Positions 38,416 to 47,781 of a stretch of DNA of 64,000 bases are shown here, in pieces; position 1 is the first letter of the stretch; the number at the start of each line of letters is the position of its first letter. Both the position numbers and the translations under genes were made by a program. The notes beneath the pieces are model-generated. The model ran no database searches, had not been told where the DNA came from, and was given only the letters and a program-made list of their open reading frames with translations. This DNA is from CAVWDI01 sp963753725 (GTDB lineage: Bacteria; Chloroflexota; Anaerolineae; Anaerolineales; UBA4823), in assembly GCA_963753725.1 (NCBI GenBank), contig CAVWDI010000001.1, positions 682,001-746,000 on the forward strand, given 5' to 3'.

Positions 38416-39573
38416 TTGGAAGGTTCCACCACGGTAACGATTCCCCTGCTCAATCCAAACGAACGTGAAGTATCGATTGCCGCACTTCATGTTAGCGAAC
38501 GACAGAAGGTTAAAAAGGGTGATCTTATATGCACCATTGAAACGACGAAATCTGTAGCGGATATCGAAGCGGAGCGTGATGGATATATTTTGAATTTATC
38601 TTTTAGAGAAGGAGATTTCGCAAATGCGGGTGATGTCCTGTGTTACTTAGCTGACACACCAACCTGGAAACCTCCTGTTCTCGACGATGAAAGCATGCTT
38701 TCATCAAACGCCAGTCAGCTCTACTCAGGTAGTGAAATAGAGATACCCAATGGTTTAAAGATATCCAAACCAGCTTTAGCCCTCGCACAGGAACATGACC
38801 TAAATCTGGAAAGCTTACCCACGTCTGAGATGATTACCAAAGAACGCTTGTTCCGAATTATCAATCAAATAGAAACTAACAAGCCCCAGAGCAAGGTAAG
38901 AAAAATAAAAGAAGACCAGATTCCGCAAAAGGAATACAACCCTAATGCATTGATAGTCTATGGCGGCGGTGGACATGGAAAAGCAGTGATAGAGTTAATT
39001 CGGGCATTGAACATTTATGAGATCGCTGGAATTTTGGACGATGGTATTGATGCCGAAACTGAGATTATGGGAATTCCAGTCTTCGGTGGTGAAGAAGTCC
39101 TCTCGGTAGTTTTTAATCGCGGCATCAGGCTGGCGGTGAATGCTGTAGGCGGGATTGGTGATATAAAGATAAGGTCAATTGTATTCAAGAAACTTCTGGA
39201 AAATGGATTCGAATGTCCAACCGTAATTCACCCCAAAGCGTTTTTTGAACCCAGCTCAGAAATTTATTCAGGCGTACAAATCTTTCCCCATGCCTACATC
39301 GGTTCCGAAACTAAGATAAATTTTGGCGCCATCATTAATACAGGCGCCATCATTTCGCATGATTGTATATTGGATGATCATGTAAATATCTCCCCCGGCG
39401 CAATCCTGGCAGGCATGGTACATGTTGAACAAAGTGTATTGATTGGAATGGGTGTAACCGTAAACCTGGGAGTTAATATCGGTGAAGGAGCCCGCATTGG
39501 TAATGGGGCGACAATTAAAGGAGATGTGCCCCAAAAAACCATAATTCGTGCTGGATCCATTTGGCCCGATTGA
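38416..39573 (+). CDS. Lipoyl and peripheral-subunit-binding domains fused to a PglD-type sugar N-acyltransferase
   Basis: This 385-residue protein has a rare architecture. Residues 1-80 form a lipoyl domain with the modifiable Lys at 45 (TIETTKSVADIEA). Residues about 113-150 resemble the E1/E3-binding domain of E2 proteins (LKISKPALALAQEHDLNLES). From about 177 it is PglD-like: an N-terminal nucleotide-sugar-binding fold (LIVYGGGGHGKAVIEL) and from about 265 a left-handed beta-helix with the proposed catalytic His (315) in NTGAIISHDC. It lacks the usual E2 acyltransferase domain. I infer that E1 acylates the lipoyl arm and the PglD part moves the acyl group to an amino sugar. The start is TTG at 38416 after AAAGGA. 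Confidence 0.85.
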   Translation: MEGSTTVTIPLLNPNEREVSIAALHVSERQKVKKGDLICTIETTKSVADIEAERDGYILNLSFREGDFANAGDVLCYLADTPTWKPPVLDDESMLSSNASQLYSGSEIEIPNGLKISKPALALAQEHDLNLESLPTSEMITKERLFRIINQIETNKPQSKVRKIKEDQIPQKEYNPNALIVYGGGGHGKAVIELIRALNIYEIAGILDDGIDAETEIMGIPVFGGEEVLSVVFNRGIRLAVNAVGGIGDIKIRSIVFKKLLENGFECPTVIHPKAFFEPSSEIYSGVQIFPHAYIGSETKINFGAIINTGAIISHDCILDDHVNISPGAILAGMVHVEQSVLIGMGVTVNLGVNIGEGARIGNGATIKGDVPQKTIIRAGSIWPD

Positions 39574-39606
39574 CAACATCTCTAAAAATCTATTTCAAAG
39601 TATGCG

Positions 39607-40808
39607 GTGATTAAATTGAAACCGAAAAAAAATATTCCTATGTCGTCCCCAGATATAACCGAAGCTGAGCGAGAAGCGGTTGCTGCGGTACTAAATACTC
39701 CCAATTTAAGCATGGGAAACGAAATACAGGAGTTCGAAAAATCCTTACGAAAGCTCACGGGGGCTCGAAATGCAATTGGCGTAAATTCAGGTACAGGCGG
39801 TTTGCATCTGTGTGTCCGGGCTGCAAATATAGCCGATGGAGACCTGGTTATTACAACTCCGTTCTCATTCGTAGCATCAGCCAACGTCATTCTCTATGAA
39901 AGGGCGATCCCAGTTTTTGTGGATGTCGAACCCACAACCGGTAATCTGGATGTCAATCTGGTTCAATCTGCTGTTCAGGATTTGCTTGAAGGGGGAGCTG
40001 GCGCCGAAAAATGGTTGCCGCAGCGAGGTTGTACGAACGAGAAAGATTTGCGAGCCATTCTTGCAGTTGATGTTTTTGGACAACCAGCCGATATGGATCC
40101 GCTCAAGAAGATCACGAGTGACGCGGGGATAAAATTGATCGAAGACTCGTGTGAAGCGCTCGGAGCTGAATACAAAAACCGGAAAGCTGGTACCCTTGGC
40201 GATTATGGCGTATTTGCTTTTTATCCCAATAAACAGATAACTACTGGCGAGGGAGGCGTTATCGTGACCGATGACGACCAGGCGGCGGCTAAAATGGTGT
40301 CTTTACGTAATCAAGGACGTACACCCGGTGATACCTGGTTAAACCACTCATACCTTGGATATAACTATCGTCTTGATGAAATGAGTGCTGCCCTCGGACG
40401 GGTTCAAGTAAATAGAATTGATGAACTGCTTAAAAGCGCGCAGAAGTGGCTGCCTGGTACAGTCAAAGTTTCGCGGAAATTGAAGAGATTGAAACCCCTC
40501 AGGTCGCAGGTACAACAACTCGAACCAGTTGGTTTGTTTATGTCGTAAAACTTGCTCCCGGCATTAATCGGAACACGATTGCTGAAAAGTTAAAAAAGCA
40601 AGGCATACCCGCAAGACCTTACTTTGTGCCCATTCACCTGCAGCCATATATGGTTGAACGATTTGGATACAAAGCTGGAGATTTTCCTGTTACAGAAGAT
40701 CTCGGAGAGCGCGGATTAGCCCTCCCATTTTCTGCAGTAATGAGTAAATCACAAGTAGAACAAGTTAGCTCTGCTCTAATAATAAATATAATCGCAGGTT
40801 TAGAATAG
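39607..40808 (+). CDS. DegT/DnrJ/EryC1 sugar aminotransferase, frameshifted
   Basis: A PLP-dependent aminotransferase that makes a 4-amino sugar from a keto sugar, like PglE. The first frame (from 39607) has NAIGVNSGTGGLHLCVRAA, LIEDSCEALGAEYKN and the PLP-Lys motif YPNKQITTGEGG. It breaks at 40444-40446, where adding one A restores AQKVAAWYSQSFAEIEEIET; the second frame ends at 40808. The repaired protein is about 400 residues, normal for the family. In this operon it would produce the amino group acylated by the neighbouring PglD-type fusion. A strong terminator follows 4 bp after the stop. No 4,6-dehydratase is present in the window. Confidence 0.9.
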
Positions 40809-40812
40809 TTAT

Positions 40813-40846
40813 AAAAAAAACCCGGGAAATATCCCGGGTTTTTTTT
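40813..40846. terminator. Bidirectional rho-independent terminator
   Basis: AAAAAAAACCCGGGA (40813-40827) and TCCCGGGTTTTTTTT (40832-40846) form a perfect 15-bp stem with a 4-nt loop and a U-run on both strands. It closes the plus-strand sugar operon and, in the other direction, the minus-strand deoxynucleoside kinase. Confidence 0.93.
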
Positions 40847-40877
40847 ATTATGTCCAAAATGTAAAAATATAAAGGTT

Positions 40878-41526
40878 TTAATCACTTACCGGAAATATAA
40901 TCTCCTCTTTTCCAGCTAATTTATCCTGGATAATTTGCACCACAATATCCAGGTGGCGTGCTTTATGAACAAAATCCAGATCGTCTGTTCAGTATCGTTA
41001 ATACCGGACATATATCAAAATCTTCCAGCCAATCTTCGTAATAAGATTTCAACAAAGTTAAATATTCAGGAGTTATGCCACCTTCGATATCTCGGCCGCG
41101 ATTACGAATACGTTCCATCAACACTGGCACGGGCGCATTTAGGAATATCAATAGGTCGGGCGCTGGCAATCCCTCCACCACAAGATCAAATAACTTTCGA
41201 TATGCAAAATAATCGCGTTCATTTAGATTATTTAGATGATGGAGGGCGCGTGCGAATATGTGCGCATCCTCGTAGATGCTGCGGTCTAATATCGCCGATT
41301 GAGGAGAATTCGCTAGTTCAAGATATTGTTCAGCGCGGTGTCCGAGGAAAAAGATCTGTAAATGAAATGACCAAACTTTCATATTTTTATAGAAATCTGG
41401 TAGATATGGATTATCTGCAACCGATTCGAAAGCTGTCTGCCAACCCATCCTCATTCCGAGACGTTCGGTAAGCGACGTTTTTCCTGCCCCGATATTGCCG
41501 GAGACGAGAATCATTCTTTTTGTCAT
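40878..41526 (-). CDS. Deoxynucleoside kinase, frameshifted near the C-terminus
   Basis: The frame from 41526 starts TKRMILVSGNIGAGKTSLTE (P-loop) and includes AILDRSIYEDAHIF (the DRS motif) and a lid RIRNRGRDIE. Read directly it stops at 40963. One base over, at 40982-40989, the frame continues DDLDFVHKARHLDIVVQI to a TAA at 40878, matching the usual C-terminus. The repaired protein is about 215 residues. It phosphorylates deoxynucleosides (dA/dG/dC/dT type not predictable). It lies just downstream of nrdJ, so nucleotide supply is locally grouped. Confidence 0.88.
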
Positions 41527-41584
41527 TGTTTTAGTCGATTAACTGATATATTATTCCAGGTCTGGATGAAAACAAATACTTAAA

Positions 41585-44198
41585 TCAGCATTCACTGTAA
41601 GCGCAGGCATAACACTTACGGCATCCTTCTTCATTGACTACTGCCGCCTGCCCACAATCTGGGCACAAATCTCCAATTCGGTATGATCCGGTCTCATCTT
41701 CGACTTGTGAAGAAGATAATGCCGTTTCACTCCTCAAATTATCACCGTTTCCCTTTTTCCCCTGGTCTTTGTTATCTCTATTCTGCGATTCGAACGTTGC
41801 TTCTGTATTTTCGAGATATTCGGCTAAAACACGAGCAACCCCATCAGGTAACGAGCGAACTCGATTTGGGCCAAATCCTAAAGATCTACCTCCGCCAATA
41901 CCTGATAACTGCCGCCACACTTCTTTCAATCGTTCACGTGGTTCGATCGGAGATGTCAAACGCAAGATGTATGATATCAAACGGCCGATTGCCTCCGATA
42001 CAGACGCCGTATCTGAACCAGCCTTGGCTGTATTTACAAACACTTCAAATGGTTGACTACCCCCATTAACATTTATGGTGACAAATGCTTTACCCAGAGG
42101 AGTGCTGATATTATAAGTTTGCCCAGTTAAATTCCGTGGACGGGGTTTTCTTCATATCATGCCACAAAGAGCCATCGGTTTCCATTGAAACTGGTTCATT
42201 TCCTGCGACTGTCTTTTTCTTATCGGCAACATGTTTTGTCTCGAGAACAACTTTCTGACGGGATCCTGTCACATAAACGGTAATTCCCTTGCAGCCCAGT
42301 TCCCACGCCAGGTTGTATACATGCGCTACATCTTCAGCAACAGCTTCTTCCGAAAAATTTACTGTTTTTGATAAAGAATTATCAACAAAGGCTTGCAGTG
42401 AAGCCTGCATCCGCACATGCTCTTCCGCTGAAATATCCTGCGAAACGACAAACACCTCACGAATGTTTTCTGGCACTTCAAATATATCCTGGCAAGTACC
42501 AGTATCAATGACTTTAGAGATTATCGTTTGCAACTGCTCACCTTTAATATTCTCTTCAATAAGAGCTGTCTCAAAGAGCGGGCTCGTGTAAGAAAGCTGC
42601 ATATCACGGCCGTTATCTTCAACATGGCGGTAATATGCTAGCGCAAAAACTGGTTCACAACCATACCCTTCACATCCCGCCACAGTGGCGATCGTGCCGG
42701 TTGGAGCGATTGTAGTTTGAGCCGCATTACGAATTCCATGCTCGCTAATGCCGGTAAGCACTTTATCCCATTCAAGTGTTGGTCTGCCAAAATCGTTTTC
42801 ATATGATTTTATGGGTTTTGGAGGTTGCCATCTAATTGCTTTGGGATCATAAATGCTGCCTGATATTGAGGGGAAAGGTCCTCTTTTCTTTGCCATTTCA
42901 ATGCTGGTCAACATTGAATGGTAACGAACAAATTCCATTACTTGGGAAGCGAACTCCTGACCCTCCTCAGAACCATATCGAATTCCTGTATGGTACATCA
43001 GATCTCCCAATCCCATGATACCCAGTCCAATCCGCCGATTTCGGAATGCTGCTTCGCGCAATTGCGGTACTGCCGGGACATACGTGTTTGCTTCGACTAC
43101 ATTATCAAGGAATAATGTGGCAAGTTCAACGCTGTTCTGTAGTTTCTCCCAATCCACCGTACGATCAGGTCCAAAATGTTGGGCCAGATTTACAGAGCCC
43201 AAACAACAGTTTTCGTAAGGACCAAGCCATTGCTCACCGCATGGGTTGGTTGCCTCCAGGTCGTAGAGGTGCGGGACTGGATTGTAGCGGTTTGCAGTGT
43301 CTAGAAAGAGTACACCTGGCTCACCATTATGATGCGCCTGTCTAACGATACTTTCAAAAAGGTCTAACGCGCGAACTTTTTTATATTCAATAATCGGTAT
43401 CCCCGCAGCTTCTGCCTGTTCGAGTGTACCGCCAAAACCCTCGTACTCGGGAGATTCGACATCCGGAAAGCGTAATGTCCACATAAGATCATTTATCACA
43501 GCTTCCATAAACGCATCGGTAATTCCGATAGAGATATTGAAATTTGTAATCGCGTACTCGCTGCTTTTACAAGTAATAAATTCTTCGATGTCAGGATGAT
43601 CAATTCGCAGCACCGCCATGTTTGCGCCTCTTCGAGTGCCTCCCTGAGCTATCTCTCCAAATGCAACATCATAAACACGCAGGAAACCAACCGGACCGGT
43701 CGCATGTCCAGCGGAGGTTTTTACCAATGTTCCTTTCGGTCGCAGCCTTGAAAACGAGAAGCCATTTCCGCCTCCAGTTTGTTGTATCAATGCAGCGTCA
43801 CGTAAAGTTTGGAATATCCCAGATGAATTGCGTCCCATGTCATCGCTAACCGGCAGGACAAAACATGCCGCAAGCTGCCCCAAAGGCGTCCCTGCGCCGG
43901 TAAACGTCGGTGAATTTGGAAAAAATTGCAGATCGGATAGTAAATTATAAAATTGCCGGGCTCTTTGTTGGACTTCTTTTTCCCAATTAAATTCGTGTGC
44001 GGCTATATGATACGCAACTCGCCAGAACATTTCTTCTACTGTCTCCGCTGGCTTTCCATCTTTTCCACGTCTCAAGTACCGTTTCGTTAACACCCGCCTT
44101 GAATTATCCGAAAGAACAACCGATTTTAAACTCTTTGGTATTGGAGGGGTATTGGATAATTCCGTTTCTTTGACCGTTTTATCGAGTTCCTTAAACAT
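41585..44198 (-). CDS. nrdJ: Class II (B12-dependent) ribonucleotide reductase, frameshifted
   Basis: The frame from the ATG at 44198 (AAAGGGA upstream) gives SDLQFFPNSPTFTGAGTPLG, LIQQTGGGNGFSFSRLRPKG and ATNPCGEQWLGPYENCCLGS, typical of adenosylcobalamin-dependent reductases that make dNDPs or dNTPs. It stops at 42111, but one base over at the T3 run 42129-42131 it continues TGQTYNISTPLGKAFVTINV and runs to 41585, ending in a zinc-ribbon tail (CPDCGQ ... CRKCYACAYSEC). Reconstructed length is about 870 residues. It works without a radical-generating partner subunit. nrdR lies upstream on the same strand. The frameshift is most likely a sequence error. Confidence 0.95.
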
Positions 44199-44300
44199 GG
44201 GGAAATTCCCTTTCAAACAATAAAATTAACGTATACCTATCGATCGCTGTTTTACGATAACACACAGGCAATTTTGGAAGATTAACCCACCAGTAGATGG

Positions 44301-44732
44301 TCAATCTCGTTCCGAACTGCAATTAAAATCATCTAAGCCCAGATATACGGAGGCAAAACGGATATAAGCAACTTGATCCAATTTTTTCAAACCTTCCATG
44401 ACCATGTCGCCAATAATCCTTGAGGATATTTCTGATTTTCCCATCGCCTGGATACGGGATTCAATTTCTCCCACCAGACGTTCAATATCCGCAGCTGATA
44501 CAGGGCGTTTGGCGCAGGCTATTCGAATACCTTGTATCAACTTTTCCCGATCAAACCCTTCCCGAGTGCCATCTTGTTTAATTATCAAAGGTGTCGCTAG
44601 AATTGGACGTTCGTAAGTGCTGTACCTTTGTCCGCAATTTTCACATTCCCGACGTCGTCGTATTCCCCCTCGTGCATCATGAGAAGTATCTACAACTCGA
44701 GAATGTTGGTCACTGCAAAACGGACAGCGCAT
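44301..44732 (-). CDS. nrdR: NrdR transcriptional repressor of ribonucleotide reductase
   Basis: A 143-residue protein with an N-terminal zinc ribbon (MRCPFCSDQHSRVVDTSHD ... CENCGQRYSTYERP) and a C-terminal ATP cone (RVGEIESRIQ region: ADIERLVGEIESRIQAMGKS). It represses nrd genes when dATP is high. Its gene is directly upstream of nrdJ, an expected target. Two similar palindrome-like motifs upstream (44763-44807) are candidate binding sites. Confidence 0.96.
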   Translation of the reverse strand: MRCPFCSDQHSRVVDTSHDARGGIRRRRECENCGQRYSTYERPILATPLIIKQDGTREGFDREKLIQGIRIACAKRPVSAADIERLVGEIESRIQAMGKSEISSRIIGDMVMEGLKKLDQVAYIRFASVYLGLDDFNCSSERD

Positions 44733-45263
44733 AGCACCCCTATTTTAGAACAAATGTCCCTGCCACCTGTGGGGGTTGAAAAAATACTCGCCCACATCTA
44801 TGGGTGGAAGGGTGTTGCATTCTAGCACATCAGTGCGTTTGTGACAAGATATTCGCACCATGATTGTCTTTAAAATATTTATTTCTTTAAGGTAAGTATT
44901 TTAACTTCAGGAAGGACTTGCTAAGAAAAGATTCCGTCCAGCTTTCATTTCATTATGGCAGGCCTGGATGCTTGCATATCAGACCTACCATAATGATTAG
45001 TCATTCCCCGTACGAAGGCATAAACGGGGAATTATTCATTATTGACCCCCACATTTCCGACATATGTTCGAATTCTATCTTCGGTGCAGCTAAAGGCTGG
45101 CAATTCATAATTGAGGAGGAAACAAACATCGGGTATCCTAACACCGGTATTTAGAATTTGAGAACATCTTTATCTTTCATAAATCAACCAATAATGTGTA
45201 ATTAGAGATCCCATTGGTAGTAAACAGAATACTTTTATAGAATTTCTAACTATCGTATCTGCT
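44733..45263. other. 531-bp gap between ftsZ and nrdR with overlapping hairpins
   Basis: No gene is supported here. A structured block covers 44951-45042. CATTATGG (44951-44958) pairs with CCATAATG (44988-44995), with a 12-bp imperfect stem when AGG/CCT is included. ATAATGA (44990-44996) can instead pair with TCATTAT (45036-45042) around a perfect 9-bp stem ATTCCCCGT/ACGGGGAAT (45003-45032). The two folds share bases 44990-44995, so they are mutually exclusive. The promoter of nrdR must lie nearer 44810-44900. Confidence 0.45.
44763..44807 (-). promoter_or_regulatory. Two CCAC-N6-GGGT motifs upstream of nrdR, candidate NrdR boxes
   Basis: CCACCTGTGGGGGTTG (44763-44778) and CCACATCTATGGGTGG (44792-44807) share CCAC-N6-GGGT-N-G and are 29 bp apart. 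They lie 31-75 bp upstream of the nrdR start. NrdR sites are typically paired with outer CAC...GTG arms and spacing near three helical turns; these fit that outline but the inner bases differ from the enterobacterial consensus. Confidence 0.45.
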
Positions 45264-46414
45264 CTATTGATTGAATTGTTCGCTGTTCCTAATAAAAGCA
45301 GGAACATCAAGATCATCCAGTTCATATGCACGCGGCTTAAAACTCTTAATGTCATGACTGACGCTTTGAACGATCCCTGCAGGTTCTTGTTCTTGTATTT
45401 TACCTACCGGTTCACTTATTGGTTGTTCAACCATACGACGGGGAGCACCCTGTCTTTCAAATCCGGTAGCGATCACCGTTATTCGTACGGCATCATTCAT
45501 TTCTGGGATCGATCACTGCGCCGAAGATCAGATTTACATCTGGATGGGCAGTTTCTTTTATAATCGCTGCAGCCTGGTTCACATCAAATAAGGTCAATTC
45601 AGTTCCGCCAGTGACATTGAACAGAACACCGTGAGCGCCATCGATAGTAATATCCAGCAATTGACTTGAAATTGCCTGTTCTGCCGCTACTTGGGCTGCG
45701 TCCTCCCCTTTAGCATTACCAACGGCCATCAGCGCCGCGCCGCCTTCCGACATAATCGTCCGCACATCTGCAAAATCAAGGTTAATTAACCCAGGGACAG
45801 TGATTAGTTCTGAAATACCCTGCACACCTTGCCGAGCACATCATCTGCCAATCGAAATGCCTGCTGGAGATTTGCTCGCTTATCAACGATTTGGAGCAGT
45901 CGATCATTGGGTATTACAATGAGAGTATCAGCTTGCTCTTTTAGTTTCGTGATACCAGTCTCTGCGGCTTTATCTTCGACGGGCTCCCTCAAAAGTAAAT
46001 GGACGGGTTACAACCCCGATTGTCAACGCTCCAATTTCTTTCGCAATCTGAGCTACAACAGCTGAACCTCCAGTTCCAGTACCGCCTCCCATACCCCCTG
46101 TTATGAATACCATATCCGAACCTTTGAGCACTTCGTATAGATCCTCGGCAGATTCTTCGGTTGCTTTGCGCCCAATTTCCGGATCACCTCCAGAGCCAAG
46201 CCCACGTGTGAGTTTTTCACCTACACGCACTCTTGTCTGAGCCTTGGACAATAACAAAGCTTGCGCATCTGTATTGATCGCCACAAATTCGACGCCTTGT
46301 AATCCCTCATCGATCATACGATCGACCGCGTTGCATCCGCCGCCTCCGACTCCGATAACTTTTATACGAGCAAATGATTTCAACCTGGTTAGGTGTATTA
46401 AAATTGTTCGACAT
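45264..46414 (-). CDS. ftsZ: Cell division protein FtsZ, four frameshifts
   Basis: FtsZ is the tubulin-like GTPase that forms the division ring. The start ATG at 46414 follows a perfect AGGAGG. The gene is broken at four places: about 46378 (GAAATC, one A extra), 45975 (AA, one extra, giving GARRDKAAETGI), 45833 (CTCGG, one C missing, giving DVLRQGVQGISEL) and 45505-45507 (CCC, one extra, giving DPEMNDAVRITV). Between breaks the motifs are intact: IGVGGGGCNAVDRM, ITGGMGGGTGTGGSAV (GTP loop) and the C-terminal peptide ELDDLDVPAFIRN. All four are homopolymer changes in an essential gene, so they are read as sequence errors. Repaired length is about 383 residues. Confidence 0.95.
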
Positions 46415-46513
46415 ATCTTCCTCCTCTTCGGAATACCATCTACAAGTTTTTTTTTATTATTACTCACCAATAATTCCATTTTGTTATTCAGAAAATTGCT
46501 ATATATTGAATAC

Positions 46514-47759
46514 TTAAGGTAAAAGTCTTTTTAGAAACGTTTGCACAGTCGCCCAATCGAAAGAAAAATTTTCTATCGGAGATGGTTTGGGTCTTCCATT
46601 GTGTTTATATGGAGCTACTTCACTCATTAAAATATGCCCAGCGCAGTAATCCAACACTGGTTGTGAATGCTGGTGAATTAAGGTTTTCGCTCTTGCCTGA
46701 TAAGTTGTCGGGTTTAGCGATGCGAACCGGCAGTCCCATTACTGAGCTGGCAACTTCACGGATGCCAGGAAGCATGCTGGATCCACCGGTCAACACCATT
46801 CCAGCTGGAAATAATCCCTCATACCCTGAATGTCTAATATCCTGTTTTACCATGCTGAAAATTTCCTCAACCCTGGCAGAAATAATGTGGACCAGGTCAC
46901 GCTGGTTGACTTGTATGGGTTCATGCTCACCAAATGTACGTACATGAAAATATTGGTTCAGGTCATGACCATTTTCCGAAGCCCGTCCGTGCTGCAGTTT
47001 AATTTCCTCTGCCTGTGACATTGGCAATCGCAATCCCTGAGCGATATCCGAAGTAATATGATTCCCACCTAAAGCCAAAACAGCAGTATGCCATACATCT
47101 CCATTGACATATACACCAATATCCGTCGTCCCGCCTCCAATATCACAAATAACCGCCCCCATCTGTCTTTCAGTTTCTGTAAGTGCTTCCTCTGCAGCAG
47201 CAAGTGGATTTAATACAAATTGAGATATTTCCAAACCCATATTTTGAACACTCTGCCGTAGATTTTCAACGCTTGCTGCACTCGCTGTAATGATATGAGT
47301 TTCTACTTCTAAGCGATAGGCATGCATTTTCTCCGGAATGCGGATTCCATCCTGTCCATCTATGTTGTAACCTCGTTGAATGACTTGAACGACTTCCTGA
47401 TTGTGAGGGATAGGAATAGCGCGAGCAGAATCAACCGCCCTCATCACATCTTCTTTATCGACAACACCGCTGGCAACACCCACAGCGCCTCGATTATTCA
47501 CGGATGATACATTTTGGCCAGCCAGACTGACCAAAGCCGAACTGATCTCAAGACCAGACTCCCGTTCGGCTTTATCCACTGACCGAGAAATTGCTTTCGT
47601 TGAAGCATCCAAATCTACAACCACACCTTTACGTATCCCTTGCGATGCTTCAACACCAGAACCAAGGATTTCTAACCCACCTGAAGGTCCTTCCCGGGCT
47701 ACTAATGTACAAACCTTGGTCGTTCCTACATCTATGCCAACTACAACTTTTTCATCCAT
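46514..47759 (-). CDS. ftsA: Cell division protein FtsA, C-terminal tail out of frame
   Basis: An actin-like ATPase that tethers FtsZ to the membrane. It starts MDEKVVVGIDVGTTKVCTLV and contains ICDIGGGTTDIGVYVNGD and LTGGSSMLPGIREVA. The direct frame ends at 46620 after 379 residues, without the usual membrane tail. One base over, within 46623-46634, the frame continues MSEVAPYKHNGRPKPSPIEN and ends DWATVQTFLKRLLP at 46514, a typical amphipathic C-terminal helix. The repaired length of about 415 matches the family, so I extend the gene to 46514. ftsZ starts 99 bp further on. Confidence 0.93.
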
Positions 47760-47781
47760 AGGGACACTCTCACTCGTCTCT

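Noticed and set aside
38416..39573. Ordinary E2 dihydrolipoamide acyltransferase
   Set aside because: The catalytic E2 domain with its HxxxD motif is absent; the C-terminal half is a PglD-type beta-helix.
40935..41471. Plus-strand frame of 178 codons
   Set aside because: It is antisense to the deoxynucleoside kinase, which has P-loop and DRS motifs; only the minus strand is protein-like.
44918..45154. Possible 78-codon gene on the plus strand in the ftsZ-nrdR gap
   Set aside because: It runs across the paired hairpins, has no ribosome site and its protein shows no family-like pattern.
45264..46414. FtsZ as a decayed pseudogene
   Set aside because: All four breaks are one-base homopolymer changes and the remaining sequence is fully conserved; decay would also show substitutions.
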